This document shows, piece after piece, positions 23,406 through 34,943 of a stretch of 64,000 bases of DNA. The notes below the pieces were generated by a model, which made no database searches, was not told the origin of the DNA, and saw only the letters and a list, made by a program, of their open reading frames with translations. Made by a program: the position numbers and the translations under genes. The stretch is from Rhabdophis nuchalis (taxonomy: Eukaryota; Chordata; Lepidosauria; Squamata; Natricidae), in NCBI GenBank assembly GCA_039707465.1, contig CM077649.1:13182501-13246500 (forward strand), read 5' to 3'. Within the stretch, counting starts at the first letter, position 1; every line of letters begins with the position of its first letter.

Positions 23406-23985
23406 AAGTCAGTATTAGAAATAACAGATTATAAAATCCCCATGCTCATTACTCTACCTAAATTTTCTGCTAGGTGCTAAACCCTTTTTGAAAAAAACCC
23501 TGTGATCTCCTGTTTTTAGAAGATAGATGGTATTTGTCACTCTTACTACTGTTATTTATTCCTTTAGAAGAAGATCTATAATATGGGAATACTTGGGTGG
23601 GCCTAACAATGCAATTTCTAGAAGCAAGCAAATTTTGACCATGACAATTTCTTTGAATGTAAGTGCACTTTGCAGAACTCTATAACTGATTTAGCTAAAA
23701 TATGTAGTCTACCTATATAAATGTTAAATTTTTCATAAGCTTTAAAAACATTAGGACGAGTAAAACCAGCAGATGCTAAGCAAATCAATGGGTATTAAAC
23801 TGTATCGTAATATAGATTGAAATGATAATATTTACTTTCAGGCTGTTTTTTCTTAAAACTATACAAATTATGAAATTTATTTAAATAAATCATATAAAAG
23901 GCAACTCCATATTTACATTCATGTAAATTTAAATGTAATTGAGAACACACAAGAGACACGATCTATAAAACAACAGTGAGTAATA
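23406..23985. other. AT-rich unassigned sequence
   Basis: Nothing recognised. Confidence 0.45.
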
Positions 23986-23989
23986 ATAT

Positions 23990-24890
23990 TAACAAGAAAA
24001 ACTAGCAATGCCAAATATCAGGAGAATTGAAGAAAGAGACAGAGGGGGTAATTCTGGCTGCAAAAGCTCAAAACAAATGCATACAAAGCCAGAATTGAAA
24101 AGACAGCAACAGACAGCAAGTGCCACCTCTGCAAAGAAGCTGAAAAAACCATGGACTTCCTTGATAGCTACTGTAAGAAGATCACATAGATGACTGCAAA
24201 CATTGGCATAGCAAAGTCGCAACAATGGTGCATGGGATTATCTGCAAGATATACCATTTACCTTTAAGCAACAATAGATGCCCCCCTCCCAAATAGACAG
24301 AGTAACAGAAAACGAAGAAGCTAATGTGCATTGAGTCTTTAGAATTCAAATAGATTTAGATTTATTAAATTTTTAAACCGCCCTTCTCCCTTGCGGGACT
24401 CAGGGCGGTGTACAGGCAATAATAAGAACAATAAGATAGAGCATAAAATCCAATTGAAATACAATTAAAAATATATTAAATGGATTGGCCTGATCTAAAT
24501 CCAGTTAAAAAACCCTTACTAAAACCAAGTTAAAAACTAAAACAATTTAAAAAACTACGCCATAGTTTTTAAAAAATAGACAACAAACACCTGCCACATA
24601 ACACCCCAGACATTTGTCAATAAGAAAACCAAAAAATCTGGATAGTTGACATGGTAGTATCTGGAAACAGATGAATAGAAGAGAAAGAACTGGAGAAAAT
24701 CACAAATACAAAGTGTACAACCTACACCACAAATAGAAATAGAAGTAGAAAGGGAAGCAAATATCCCTTGGGTACAATCCCAAAACAACTGGAGCACCAC
24801 TTGAATCTTATCAGCATTGACAAATTCACCCTCAGTCAATTGCAAAAGGTAGCTTTACTTGAGACAGCTTACATAGTGCGGCATGGCTCT
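23990..24890 (+). mobile_element. R4/Dong-like LINE C-terminal relic
   Basis: Read with several frameshifts, the plus strand gives KARIEKTATDSKCHLCKEAEK (from about 24080), then TENEEANVH near 24305, and after an L2 insertion VDMVVSGNR, EEKELEKI, PKQLEHHLNLISIDKFTL and QLQKVALLETAYIVR to about 24885. The CxxC-rich segment and the IPKQLEHHL...QLQK block resemble the C-terminus of R4-type non-LTR elements with a restriction-like endonuclease. The reading is broken and clade assignment is tentative. Confidence 0.5.
24353..24552 (-). mobile_element. Short L2-clade 3' end inside the R4-like relic
   Basis: Tail hairpin GCGGGACTCAGGGCGGTGTA plus AT-rich 3' UTR. Confidence 0.8.
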
Positions 24891-24902
24891 CCTGAGAACT
24901 AA

Positions 24903-25430
24903 ATAAGTTTAGGTTTAGGTTTATTGGTTTTTTATACCACCCTACTCCCGAAGGACTCAGGGCGGTGTACAGCCAAAATAAAAACAAATATATAAAAGTT
25001 AAGAAAAGCTTTTAAAAGGCATAATTAAAAGACATCATTAAAATATTGGCCAAAACGTGGGAAAAACCCTAATTGACCCTAATTAAAATAATAAAAATTT
25101 AAATTTAAAAATTTAAATTTAAAAATTTAAATTTAAAAATTGAAAAATATGCTTTATGCCAGCCCGGCTTGTTGAAAGAGAAAGGTTTTGAGACCGCGGC
25201 AGAAGGTGCGTAAGTCAGGGATAGTTCTTAATTCCGGGGGCAATTCGTTCCAGAGGGCAGGTGCTCCCACAGAGAAGGCTCTCCACCTGGGTGTTGCCAG
25301 TCGACATTGTCTAGCCGACGGCACCATGAGGAGACCCTCTCTATGGGAGCGTACGGGCTGGTGGGAGGCTCTCGGTGGCAGAAGGCGATCTCGTAGGTCA
25401 CCTTCTGAAATACCTCAGAAAGTGTCTTCC
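24903..25430 (-). mobile_element. L2-clade LINE 3' end, second subfamily
   Basis: The minus strand carries AREPPTS-region coding and the RRLDNVDW block. It groups with copies at 39.6 and 47.3 kb, whose coding reads RASHRPV, LLMVPSARQCRL and GAPALWNELPLELRTIPDL. The tail is GGACTCAGGGCGGTGTACAG. An internal A/T-rich repeat AATTTAAATTTAAA lies at 25085-25140. Confidence 0.88.
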
Positions 25431-26660
25431 TTGACATACAGCAACCGCTCTATGGACAGGGCTGCAGTCCCCCTTCCAGTAGTCTTTGATGCATTTATAG
25501 ATGATTAGATAGGGAAAAGAAGCATTTCAAAAGTCGGCTAGACTGCAGACTATTTTAACAGTGACTTCTCAGGAATGTGAATGCTCCCATTTCTTATTTG
25601 AACCTCCCTTGAAGCTCCCTTTAATGTCCAACAAATACATAACCACATTAATCATGAATATATGACATCTTATTCATTTGAACCAGAGTGATTGCTTGGG
25701 TATGAATGCTGAGTAGTGACTAATGTATAATGTCAGCAGTTCTTGAAAAAAGAATGTCCCAAATGTGTACATTGATTCTCTTTCTTTTTCTCTGCTTGCT
25801 ATATATATATATATACCAAGTGGTTTATTTTTACAACTGTACACAAAGAAATGCTGTTTTAAGAGGCCTTGAAACCGTCTGAAAGAGGCATTATGTTGTC
25901 CTATGAATAAGAATGAAGATTAATAAACAGAAAACAGCTTTCAAAAGGCTCTTTGACAAGATGGACGAAGGCACTTTCACATTACATGTATGTATCAGTA
26001 AGACTGGATATTCAGTGGGACCTACATCTAAGCGGGTATTCATTGGCAGATTTACAATTACTATTTCTTTTATAACTAATTATTATTTTGGTAACATTAA
26101 TTACATGTATGATAGAATATGCACTTAGTAACAAATCAACATTTGACATTGTGACATCCTGATTTAATAAGGAGTGTGTAACATCAGCTAGAAGTGACTT
26201 TGAACTTTGGACAATAGTGTTTCTTTCACCAGCCACTGCACCTCTTCATGAATCTAGCAGACTTCAAAAACGTTGTGGTTTCGCCTTTTTCTGTCCCTTC
26301 AGACTGTGACTGATCTCTGTACTTCCCGGATGCACTATGGATTAGCATTGCTTTTCCATTTCCATATGTTATACAACCAATTTACACAACAAACAACTTT
26401 ATTTACAGAGCACAGGCTCTGTTTCCTGTCCCGTGAAAGATAAAACTTTCATCATCTTGCAGTCAATTTCACTGCTGGGTTCCCTCTACCTATTTGCCAA
26501 TCTGTTTTCAGTGCTCATTGGAAACTGATTTTGACCTTAGTCTGATTGTGAAAAAAAGGATTTTTTTCAGTGCATCCCATACGTTAGTTTTAATACAAAG
26601 CAATTAAAACGACTTCCATCGGCTTGATATTGTACACATATTCTTAAAATAAGAAAATGC
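25431..26660. other. Unassigned sequence
   Basis: A short (TA)n run lies at 25801-25814. No gene recognised. Confidence 0.45.
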
Positions 26661-26664
26661 AAAT

Positions 26665-26985
26665 ACAATAATACAATACAATACAATACAATACAATAGC
26701 AGAGTTGGAAGGGACCTTGTAGGTCTTCTAGTCCAACCCCCTGTGTGGGCAGGAACCTTATACCATTTCAGACAAATGGCTATCTAACATCTTCTTAAAG
26801 ACTTTCAGGGTTGGGGCATTCACAACTTCTGGAGGCAAGCTGTTCCAGAGGTTAATTGTTCTAACTGTCAGGAAATTTCTCCTTAGTTCTAAGTTGCTTC
26901 TCTCCTTGATTAGTTTCCACCCATTGCTTCTTGTCCTGCCCCCAGGTGCCTTGGAGAATAGTTTGACTCCCTCTTCTTCAAGATA
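26665..26985 (-). mobile_element. CR1 LINE 3' end
   Basis: (AATAC)n tail, then AGAGTTGGAAGGGACCTTGT, the LEVFKKMLD coding block and RRNFLTV to GGRTRSNGW on the minus strand. Confidence 0.92.
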
Positions 26986-27184
26986 TTTCTATGTTGCTAG
27001 TAAAAGAGAGAAAGTGAATGAGTCACTGATACCCTGTTCACTGATACTTCATTTTCTAAATTAGTGAACATTCAATCATGTAATTGATCCTAAAGTCATG
27101 TAGAAGAGGAACTACTTTTAACAATTCATTCTATAATTTAGAATCTTTGTGACATTTCAAAGTTATTTTTATAAGGAATACATA

Positions 27185-27420
27185 AAAGAGCTGTGGTGGC
27201 ACGGTGGTTAGATGCAGTATTGCAGGCTTACTCTGCCCACCACCAGGAGTTTGATCCTAAGCAGCTCAAGGTCGACTCAGCCTTCCATCCTTCCGAATTT
27301 GGTAAAATGAGGACCCAGATTCTTGCGGTCAATATGCTGACTCTGTAAAACGCTTAGAGAGTGCTGTGGAGTAGTATATACTGGTACGTTTAATGCTATT
27401 GTTATTGCTATTGCTATATG
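27185..27420 (+). mobile_element. tRNA-derived SINE (squamate type)
   Basis: Same family as 21758-22012. TGGCACGGTGGTTAGA is A-box-like and GAGTTTGATCCTAAG is a mutated B box. The GACTCAGCCTTCCATCCTTC body and a GCTATTGTTATTGCTATT end follow. Confidence 0.8.
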
Positions 27421-29458
27421 CCAATGTGAGGTATACCAATTGTATTTATTTTTAATGTTATTTTGTTTGAAATAAGCAATTGATTTAGGGAATTGTTGGT
27501 TGCACTGTATATGCAGAAGTAAGAGACAAAGACTGAATATTGAAATGTTCATTCTTCTCAATGTAAATCTTTGTAAACTTCACCACGCTTGCTTTGCTCT
27601 CTTCTGTTTATTACTATTAGAAGCTGTTGGATAATATATGCTAGTAAAAGTGAGATAGCGTACTGTTGTGTCTACATTTCTTACTATGTTATTATAAAAC
27701 TCCATATTTCAATATACTAAATAATTTAATTTAAAGTTTTCATGTTCGTCTCTTTTTTGAAGTCTGAAAGCATGCAAACTTTGCAACACATAGGAGAAAC
27801 TGTTTATTGACTTTACCGTATCTATTTATAATTACTTGGACATTAAAAAGTATCCGTATCAAAGACAGGATGTATGTCACTTAAGAGCTACCATTTAATT
27901 AGCTCTCATTTCAGATGGTTTATGACTATTGGTGAAAGTTTTTTCAATTATAATACAGCAGTCCTGTAGCTTTGTTTAAGTAGTGATCATTCTTGCTGAG
28001 TATTTATCATATTTATCGGTGCAAATAAGATTTAAAAACCTATCGTTGAAGTATTTAGAGAGGAGATGACATCAAAATCAATAAATCCTGACAGAAGCCA
28101 TTAACATTGTAATGAGTAATTCTATAATACTGTAAACCTGAGTTAGCAAGAGATGGACTCTGAGATGTAAAGACAAAATGTTTAACTATTGTAAATAGAT
28201 TGCTCCATGGTTGAAAAATTGTCAGCTGCTCTCAAGAACAAAGATATAAGAATCATGAATAATGTAAACCTCCAATATTTATGTTACCAACTACTGTATG
28301 TCATTTGCCAATCTTGTTGGGAACCATCACTTTAAGCGTATTTCCTTTTTTAATAATTGGAATCATATCTATATATTGAACTTTTTAGTAACCTTGTAGC
28401 AAGAACTTATTAAATTGATCACATATACTAAGAGCAAAAGAAGGGCTTCTCGTGTAAGGGTTTTTAAAATATTAATTCTATTTTTTTGGGACATAAACGG
28501 ATAATTCAGCCAGAACTGGTAAAACTAGTGAGAAATTGCTGTGAAATGACCTTCTTCACTTTGATAATGGGTTTTAAGTTACATGGATGGCCAGTGTTTT
28601 GTGGCCAAGTATACCATTAATTGCTTTTTTGGAGTAATTATTATTTTGTAGATCAAGGATCTTTATTTATTTTATTTACATTTCACATTTTTGGATGGTT
28701 CATCTCCCTCAAAGTGTGTGTATAATGGGAAGAAGGAATAACATTGAGGAGCAAGAGGAAGAACTGCAGACAAGATAATAGTCAGATAAAAGAAATCTCA
28801 GTCTTGGGTAGAAATATAATTTGACAGTATCTGAGATCTCACCCTTCCTAGTTCTCATGAAGATAAAGGATGGGAGGAGAAACACATTCAGATTTGCATA
28901 ATTTTGTTAGTGTAACCTCCAGTAAAAGTAGTATTAACCTTCAAGTCTTTGGTGTCCAAATTTGATCTACTTGAAGGGCTGAAGGCTTGGGTAAAAGTGT
29001 TTTGGAGATTTTGGCATTTTAAAATTGTGATATGACTATTTTTAGCCTTGTATCACAATTTTATTTCGCTTCACTTAACAACTGTGTAAGTAACTAAACA
29101 ACTGCAGTGATTCACAAACAACTATGGCATTCCTAAAAGAATATTGTATAGAGGGAAAACTGGTTTAGATACTTCACTTCTCAAATTTCCATTAGGATGT
29201 CAGATTCCAGCTGGATATTAGACTCTTCAATTTCCTGTTGGATCTACTTTAGAATGAGCTAAAAAGGGTATTTGTTTCAGCATTGTATAGATTAAATAAA
29301 ATACATTTTATGGTGGACTAAATTTCTGCAAGCTTTATTTCTTGATTGTTTTAACAAAGTAAAGAAAAACTATGTATCAGAGATTGGAGAGCCAATTAAG
29401 CAGAGTTCCATTCTGTTGCTGAGTAATAAATCCCAGGATTTTAACAGTGTATTAACAA

Positions 29459-29459
<1 letters not shown>
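27421..29459. other. AT-rich, repeat-poor unassigned sequence
   Basis: The longest stretch in the window without a recognised repeat or gene. No frame with a motif on either strand. Confidence 0.5.

Positions 29460-29539
<80 letters not shown>
29460..29539. repeat. (GATA)n array, about 20 copies
   Basis: Pure AGAT/GATA run of 80 bp, the reverse orientation of the array at 4549. Confidence 0.97.
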
Positions 29540-29767
29540 AACACAATCCCTGTTTCTTGTTACTAAATTCATATTGAAGATAACTGGCTTTTTATCAGAA
29601 AATTGTTTTATACAGTTGAGCCTAACTATTGCCCAATTTGACAGCAAATTCTTGCTTCTATAATTTTTTTCTTGATAATTTCAACTACTGAGTAAAATGA
29701 TGCAAACAAGTTGTTCGTTTAAAACCAGAATGATGTTTCTGTATTATTCTACCTTGCAAAAGAGCAG

Positions 29768-29847
29768 AGCCAGCTCATCGCTGGCTGGAGAATTCTGGGA
29801 GTTGAAGTCCACAAGTCTTAAAGTTGCCAAGTTTGGGAACCCCTGCC
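29768..29847. mobile_element. Half of a palindromic hAT MITE
   Basis: Only the right arm is present, from GCTGGCTGGAGAATTCTGGG to TTTGGGAACCCCTG. The left arm is missing, so no duplication can be defined. Confidence 0.8.
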
Positions 29848-29934
29848 TAAACGTATAGCTTGAGAGAAGCCAAAAATACAAAGCATTCCTATCAGAATTC
29901 CTATAGTTTTTTCTCATTTTGTAGCAGGAGCCAT

Positions 29935-30185
29935 ACAATACAATAGCAGAGTTGGAAGGGACCTTGTAGGTCTTCTAGTCCAACCCCCTGCGTGGGCAGG
30001 AACTTTATACCATTCCAGACAAATGGCTATCTAACATCTTCTTAAAGACTTCCAGGGTTGGGGCATTCACAACTTCTGGAGGCAAGCTGTTCCAGAGGTT
30101 AATTGTTCTAACTGTCAGGAAATTTCTCCTCAGTTCTAAGTTGCTTCTCTCCTTGATTAGTTTCCACCCATTGCTTCTTGTCTTT
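29935..30185 (-). mobile_element. CR1 LINE 3' end
   Basis: AATACAATAGCAGAGTTGG tail followed by the CR1 C-terminal coding block on the minus strand, truncated at the codons for RSNGW. Confidence 0.92.
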
Positions 30186-31221
30186 CGTTGTCACAAATAA
30201 AACGAATATTGCATCCTAGTCAATTTTAACTTCTATGAGGACTGAAAAGGGATTTTCTGACAGTACAGAAGCGCTGTGGTTTAGCTTGAAGCAACATTTA
30301 TTTATTTCAGGCATTGATAACCAGTTTTTTTACTTGGCCAAAAGCCATTAAGCTGGTTGCTAACAGTTGAAAATGATTAAAGAATAGAGAATCAATATAA
30401 ATATAGAAACATGTTTTGAAAAGACATTAGTGACTTAACAAGTCTCAAGGAAGATGATAATGGCTGTTGATCTTATATGTTTCTGCTGCACTCGAAAATA
30501 AGAATTCATGTTATGAAATGGTTGATATATTAAGGTCTGCAGGAAAGGCCCTTCTGAGGATACCCTCTGCAGAAAATCCTTTGATAAACCAAAGGATTAT
30601 TTCCCCCAATGATATTGCTTTTCAATTGTGGAAGATTCTTCTTTGAGATTTATTAATGGCTGCCCATCCTCTTGCTTTCCAAAATAGATATCAAAGCACA
30701 TCACTGACATTGGGCAGAGTGATTATAGTGTTGATTTATTATTGTTTCATTTCATGCACTGTTAGCAATAATTTTATTTGTGCAGAAAATTGTCTTGCCT
30801 TGTTAGATGCCTTGAAACATTTATATATTTATTTGTTTTTCAATACCATTGTAACTTTTGGTCACTAAACAAGCTGTTGTAAGTTAAGGACTACCTGTAT
30901 GATTCTCTATCACAGAACTATATTATTAGTGATAATATACATTCATGTTAATTTGTTGACCTACATTATGAGGTAATGTCCTAATGTTACATTAATGTCA
31001 TAATGTAATGTCATTATGAGATTACTGCCAAGACTTACTAAGACTATCTAAAATATCTTCATGGCTCCCTTCTTTTCTGAGGAAGGCATCGCATTTATTT
31101 AAATATTTAAATATATTTGACATTTTGTTTTAGAAAAGTAATATTATTGCATTGTTCTTTGAAAACATTTCTAAGCTGTAAAAGAGATCAATAAGACATG
31201 AAGCTACACCAAGTAATATAT
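30186..31221. other. Unassigned sequence
   Basis: Nothing recognised. A run of TAATGTCATTATG-like short repeats lies at about 30970-31020. Confidence 0.45.
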
Positions 31222-31231
31222 ACACAGTTTA

Positions 31232-31854
31232 TATTGAAAAAGTTTTATTGAGTTTTAAAATTTTTCAAGTAGGGTAAGGGTAAGGTGTGGAGAAGATATT
31301 TTGAGAACTTTCACGTCGAGATTGTTGGCCCCATCCGGTGCTTCATGACAAAATATAGATAATACATAATTTTCAATAGTACTACAAAGTGAAGAGAAGT
31401 GCATACATCATTGTAAAATCTGTGCTAGCAATCATATACAAACATCCAAACAAAAGTTATACTATATTTAAAAAGTCATTTTTTACATCTAAGTCTCTTA
31501 GCAATTGTATCTTCTTGTTCTCCTCCCTGGCCCCCAGTGGGCGGGGCTGCGGCCCCCTCTGCTCTTCCATTTTCATCCTCCAGGATTGAGGAATGTTTTT
31601 TAAGAAAGGCTTCCGCCTCTACAACTGTTTTAATCCTTACTCTCCCTCCTTCCCAGAACACCAACATCCCTTCTGGCATCACCCACTTAAACCAGATCCC
31701 CTGCTTGAATAATTTTTTAGATAAGAAGGAGTACTTCCTTCTTACCTCTCTAATCTTTTTCGGGATCTGCTTCAAGATAGCAACTTCTTTTTGTTGATAA
31801 ATTAAAGGACCGCCTCTCTGCGCCCTCAAAATTCCCTCCCGTGTCGACCTTCTA
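31232..31854 (-). mobile_element. L1-ORF1-only element, 5'-truncated copy
   Basis: The minus strand carries the 3' half of the ORF1-like gene and the same 3' UTR as the 57-59 kb copy, ending in TTTTTCAATA with no poly(A). The 10-bp duplication ACACAGTTTA lies at 31222-31231 and 31855-31864. Confidence 0.85.
31476..31829 (-). pseudogene. L1 ORF1-like protein C-terminal half
   Basis: Open for 117 codons: QRGGPLIYQQKEVAILKQIPKK, FKWVMPEGMLVFWEGGRVRIK, FLKKHSSILEDE, IAKRLRCKK. It matches residues from about 168 to the end of the 282-aa protein at 57789-58637 and lacks the coiled coil and most of the RRM-like part. Confidence 0.85.
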
Positions 31855-32011
31855 ACACAGTTTACAGGACCGTGTAAACTTCAGAGGGGCTTTGTTATGT
31901 ACTATCCCATATGAGACCCCTGCCTACCTTTACCTGATGCTCCTTGATGGTATTAAATAACTATTATTAAAACTTTTTATAATTTCTCTCCTATTTAATA
32001 ATTACACAGGG

Positions 32012-32128
32012 CAGGGGTCCCCAACCTTTGCAACTTTAAGTCTGAAGGACTTCAGCTCCCAGACTGGTTGGAGAAGTCTGGGAGCTGAAGTCCTTCAGAC
32101 TTAAAGCTGCAAAGGTTGGGGACCCCTG
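32012..32128. mobile_element. Palindromic hAT MITE (CAGGGGTCCCC type)
   Basis: 117-bp palindrome. The flanks ACACAGGG (32004-32011) and ACATAGGG (32129-32136) match at 7 of 8 positions. Confidence 0.88.
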
Positions 32129-32419
32129 ACATAGGGGATATAATAATTGAGGAAGCAGATTATGGTGAGAATTATTGTGATGACTAAATGGTACAGTAAT
32201 GACTAATCATTATGGTACTGACTAATGTTCCAGCCAGTCGACAAAGATGTTTCCCAGGGAATCAACCTGCATATAGCAGTTTAGCAATAAAGGGTGAGGA
32301 TCAGAAATTCTATTAGGCTCTTATATGTGCCCCCAAAACAGGGGAGTTATGAAGTCCTTGGTCCTGCTACTTTATATAATGCTGCCATGTTTTGCACAGC
32401 CACAACTTCAGTCCCATTA

Positions 32420-32420
<1 letters not shown>

Positions 32421-32472
<52 letters not shown>
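32421..32472. repeat. (ACTT)n microsatellite at an L2 tail
   Basis: About 13 copies of ACTT directly abut the 3' end of the minus-strand L2 at 32473, so the array probably grew from the LINE tail. Confidence 0.95.
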
Positions 32473-32926
32473 TATTGAATTTATAGACTGCTCCCTTTCC
32501 CAAAAGGGACTCGGGGCGGTGCACAGGAAATTTAAAAACATATATAAACATAACAATATACAAAATTTAAAACCAAATTAAATTATTATCCCTGTGCTAA
32601 AATTTAAAATAAATTTAAACAATTTGCCTTAAAAACCAATTAAAACAATTTAACTTCAGACTATAGGCCAGGTAGAATGAACTAGGCCAGGCCGGCCTGT
32701 TGGAAAAAATAAGTCTTTAGTTTCTGGCGGAAGGAACGGGGGTCCGTGGTTGTTCTGAGGTCGGGGGGTAGGTCGTTCCATAGAGCTGGGCCCGCCACAG
32801 AGAAGGCCCTTCCCCTGGGTGTCGCCCGCTGGCATTGCCTAGTGGACGGCACCCGGAGAAGTCCCTCTCTGTGGGAGCGAATCGGCCGAAGGGATGTATG
32901 GGGTAGGATGCAATCCCGTAGATATG
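32473..32926 (-). mobile_element. L2-clade LINE, 5'-truncated
   Basis: Tail hairpin GGGACTCGGGGCGGTGCACA, then minus-strand coding for LRPIRSHREGLLRVPSTRQC, RATPRGRAFSVAGPALWNDL and KLKTYFFQQAGLA. Confidence 0.92.
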
Positions 32927-33239
32927 TTATGATTATCATAGAATTAAGAATTATATGATTCTTTTTAGAAAGCCTTTCATAAATAATTGAAGTGTTGCTC
33001 CCAAAGGTGCTTTTTCAAGAGGTAACTGGACTTACTGGTTTTTCTTTAACGTTTTGCTTCTCCTCCAAGAAGGTTCTTCCGCTCTGACTGGAGGTGGGGA
33101 ATGGAAGGATTTATACTCCTTGCAGTTTTCAAACCAAGGGTCCTCTCTGTTCAAAATGGGATCTTTTGCTGTCTTCAAAAGAGTGGTCTGTGTCTTGAAA
33201 AAGCATCTTTGAGACAACCATGACCTGGAGGACTGAGAG

Positions 33240-33395
33240 TCTCCATGGACATTGGAGTGAATGCCCCAACCCTGCAAGTCTTTAAGAAGATGTTGGACAG
33301 CCATTTGACTGAAATGGTATAGGGTTTCCTGCCTAGGCAGGGGTTTGGACTAGAAGACCTCCAAGGTCCCTTCCAACTCTGCTATTGTATTATTG
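33240..33395 (+). mobile_element. Short CR1 3' end
   Basis: From GAATGCCCCAACCCTGCAAG through the CR1 tail to GCTATTGTATTATTG. Confidence 0.88.
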
Positions 33396-33877
33396 TATTA
33401 TTCATTCATTTCATTTATTCATTTATTAAACTTATATACCGCTCCCTTTCCCAAAAAGGGACTCGGGGCGGTGCACAGGAAATTAAAAAAGCATATATAA
33501 ACATGACAATATACAAAATTTAAAATCAAATTAAATTATTAACCCTGTGCTAAAATTTACAATAAATTAAACTATTACCCTTAAAAACCAATTAAAACAA
33601 TTTGATGTCAGGCTAAAGGCTAGGTAGAGTTAGGCCAGGCCGGCCTGTTGGAACAAGTAAGTCTTGAGTTTCTGACGGAAAGAACGAAGGTCAGTGGTCG
33701 TTCTGAGTTTGGGGGGGGTACGTCGTTCCAGAGGGTTGGGCCCGCCACAGAGAAGGCCCTTCCCCTGGGCGTCGCCCGCTGGCATTGCCTAGTGGACGGC
33801 ACCCAGAGAAGTCCCTCTCTGTGGGAGCGAATTGGCTGAAGGGATGTATGGGGTAGGATGCGATCCCGTAGATATTG
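33396..33877 (-). mobile_element. L2-clade LINE, 5'-truncated
   Basis: Same subfamily as the 32.5-kb copy. It stops where the full-length L2 of opposite orientation starts, so the two lie head to head. Confidence 0.9.
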
Positions 33878-33882
33878 GAGTT

Positions 33883-33894
33883 TGCGCATGCGCG
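33883..33894. promoter_or_regulatory. NRF1-like site at the L2 5' end
   Basis: TGCGCATGCGCG matches the known NRF1 palindrome and sits within about 10 bp of the inferred start of the LINE, where an internal promoter would act. Confidence 0.5.
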
Positions 33895-34309
33895 GAATGG
33901 AGGTCCGATTCTGAAGGCAGGGCGGGGGCCGGGGGCTGTTTTGCCCCAGGGGAATGTCGCCAGCCCTCACTGACCATCTCCGAGGGCTGGCCCAGCAAGG
34001 CTACATGCCAGTCGTCACACCGGGCCGTTTTGGAGACGGAGGGTGAGCCGAGTGTGTGACGGCGAGGCGAAGAGCGAGGAGAAGGCCCGAATCGGCCTGT
34101 TCGGCCTAGCGCGTCCCCGGCTTGCCAGGAAGTAGGAGGAGGCAGGCCTGTGAGGCCGGGACGCTGGAGGCAAGCGAACGGCCGGGCGGAAGGGAGGATT
34201 TTCCATCGGGCTGCACGAGTGGATGGGAGATCGTGCAGCCTACATCCGACCCCGACCCGAGTGTTCCCTACCTGATCCGGGGCTGGAGCGGCTGCGAACA
34301 ACGGCTGCA

Positions 34310-34545
34310 GATGGAGAAGCTGGAACGGAGAGAGGAGGTGAGAGGAAGGAGAGAGGATGTGAGAGGAGAGATTGGAAGAGAGGAAACGTGTGGAGAAGGG
34401 ATGGAAAGGAGGAAGGAGGAAGAAGGAAAGAAGGACAGGAGAGATTGGAAAGAGAAAGGAGAAGGAGAAAGAAGGAATGGAACGGAAATAGAAACGGAAG
34501 GAAGGAGTGAAGGAGCGAATGGAAGGAGAGGAGGCCAAGCAGCCA
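34310..34545 (+). repeat. Polypurine tract in the L2 5' region
   Basis: About 235 bp composed almost only of G and A on the plus strand, made of GGAGAGAGGA-like units. It accounts for the overlapping low-complexity frames on both strands here. None of these looks like a real ORF1. Confidence 0.85.
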
Positions 34546-34943
34546 AGCAGCCGGATCGTGGAGTGGTGGAACTTTGGCCGAGGAGGACTGGGAGTGAGTG
34601 CATGGGACTGGAGGAGGTAAGCCAAGCCTGCACATGGCAGCATTTACCATCAGGCCGTGCAGTGGACCATCTAGCTGCACGGCACTAAATGCAGACTGAG
34701 GCCTGTGTGGCTGAAGAGGGCAGATGGATGGGGCCCTTTAAAGGGGCTGAACTGCGATCTTTCCCATCTGCCGGACTTTCTTTTGGACTATCTTTTGGAC
34801 TATCTGACTTTACCCCTCCTACCCCTATGGATTTACCTCTATGGACTTACCATCTCCTATTATTTGCACTGTACACTGCCACTTTACACCTGCACTTTAT
34901 CTGGACTCTTTCTAACTAACTAATTAACTAACTAAACATTAAC

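Noticed and set aside
27185..27420. Possible tRNA gene
   Set aside because: A-box-like and mutated B-box-like words belong to a tRNA-derived SINE; the cloverleaf is not complete.
34122..34688. 188-codon frame upstream of the L2 ORF as a possible ORF1
   Set aside because: Mostly Glu/Arg/Gly from the purine tract, with no zinc-knuckle, RRM or esterase motif; frames are open on both strands there.
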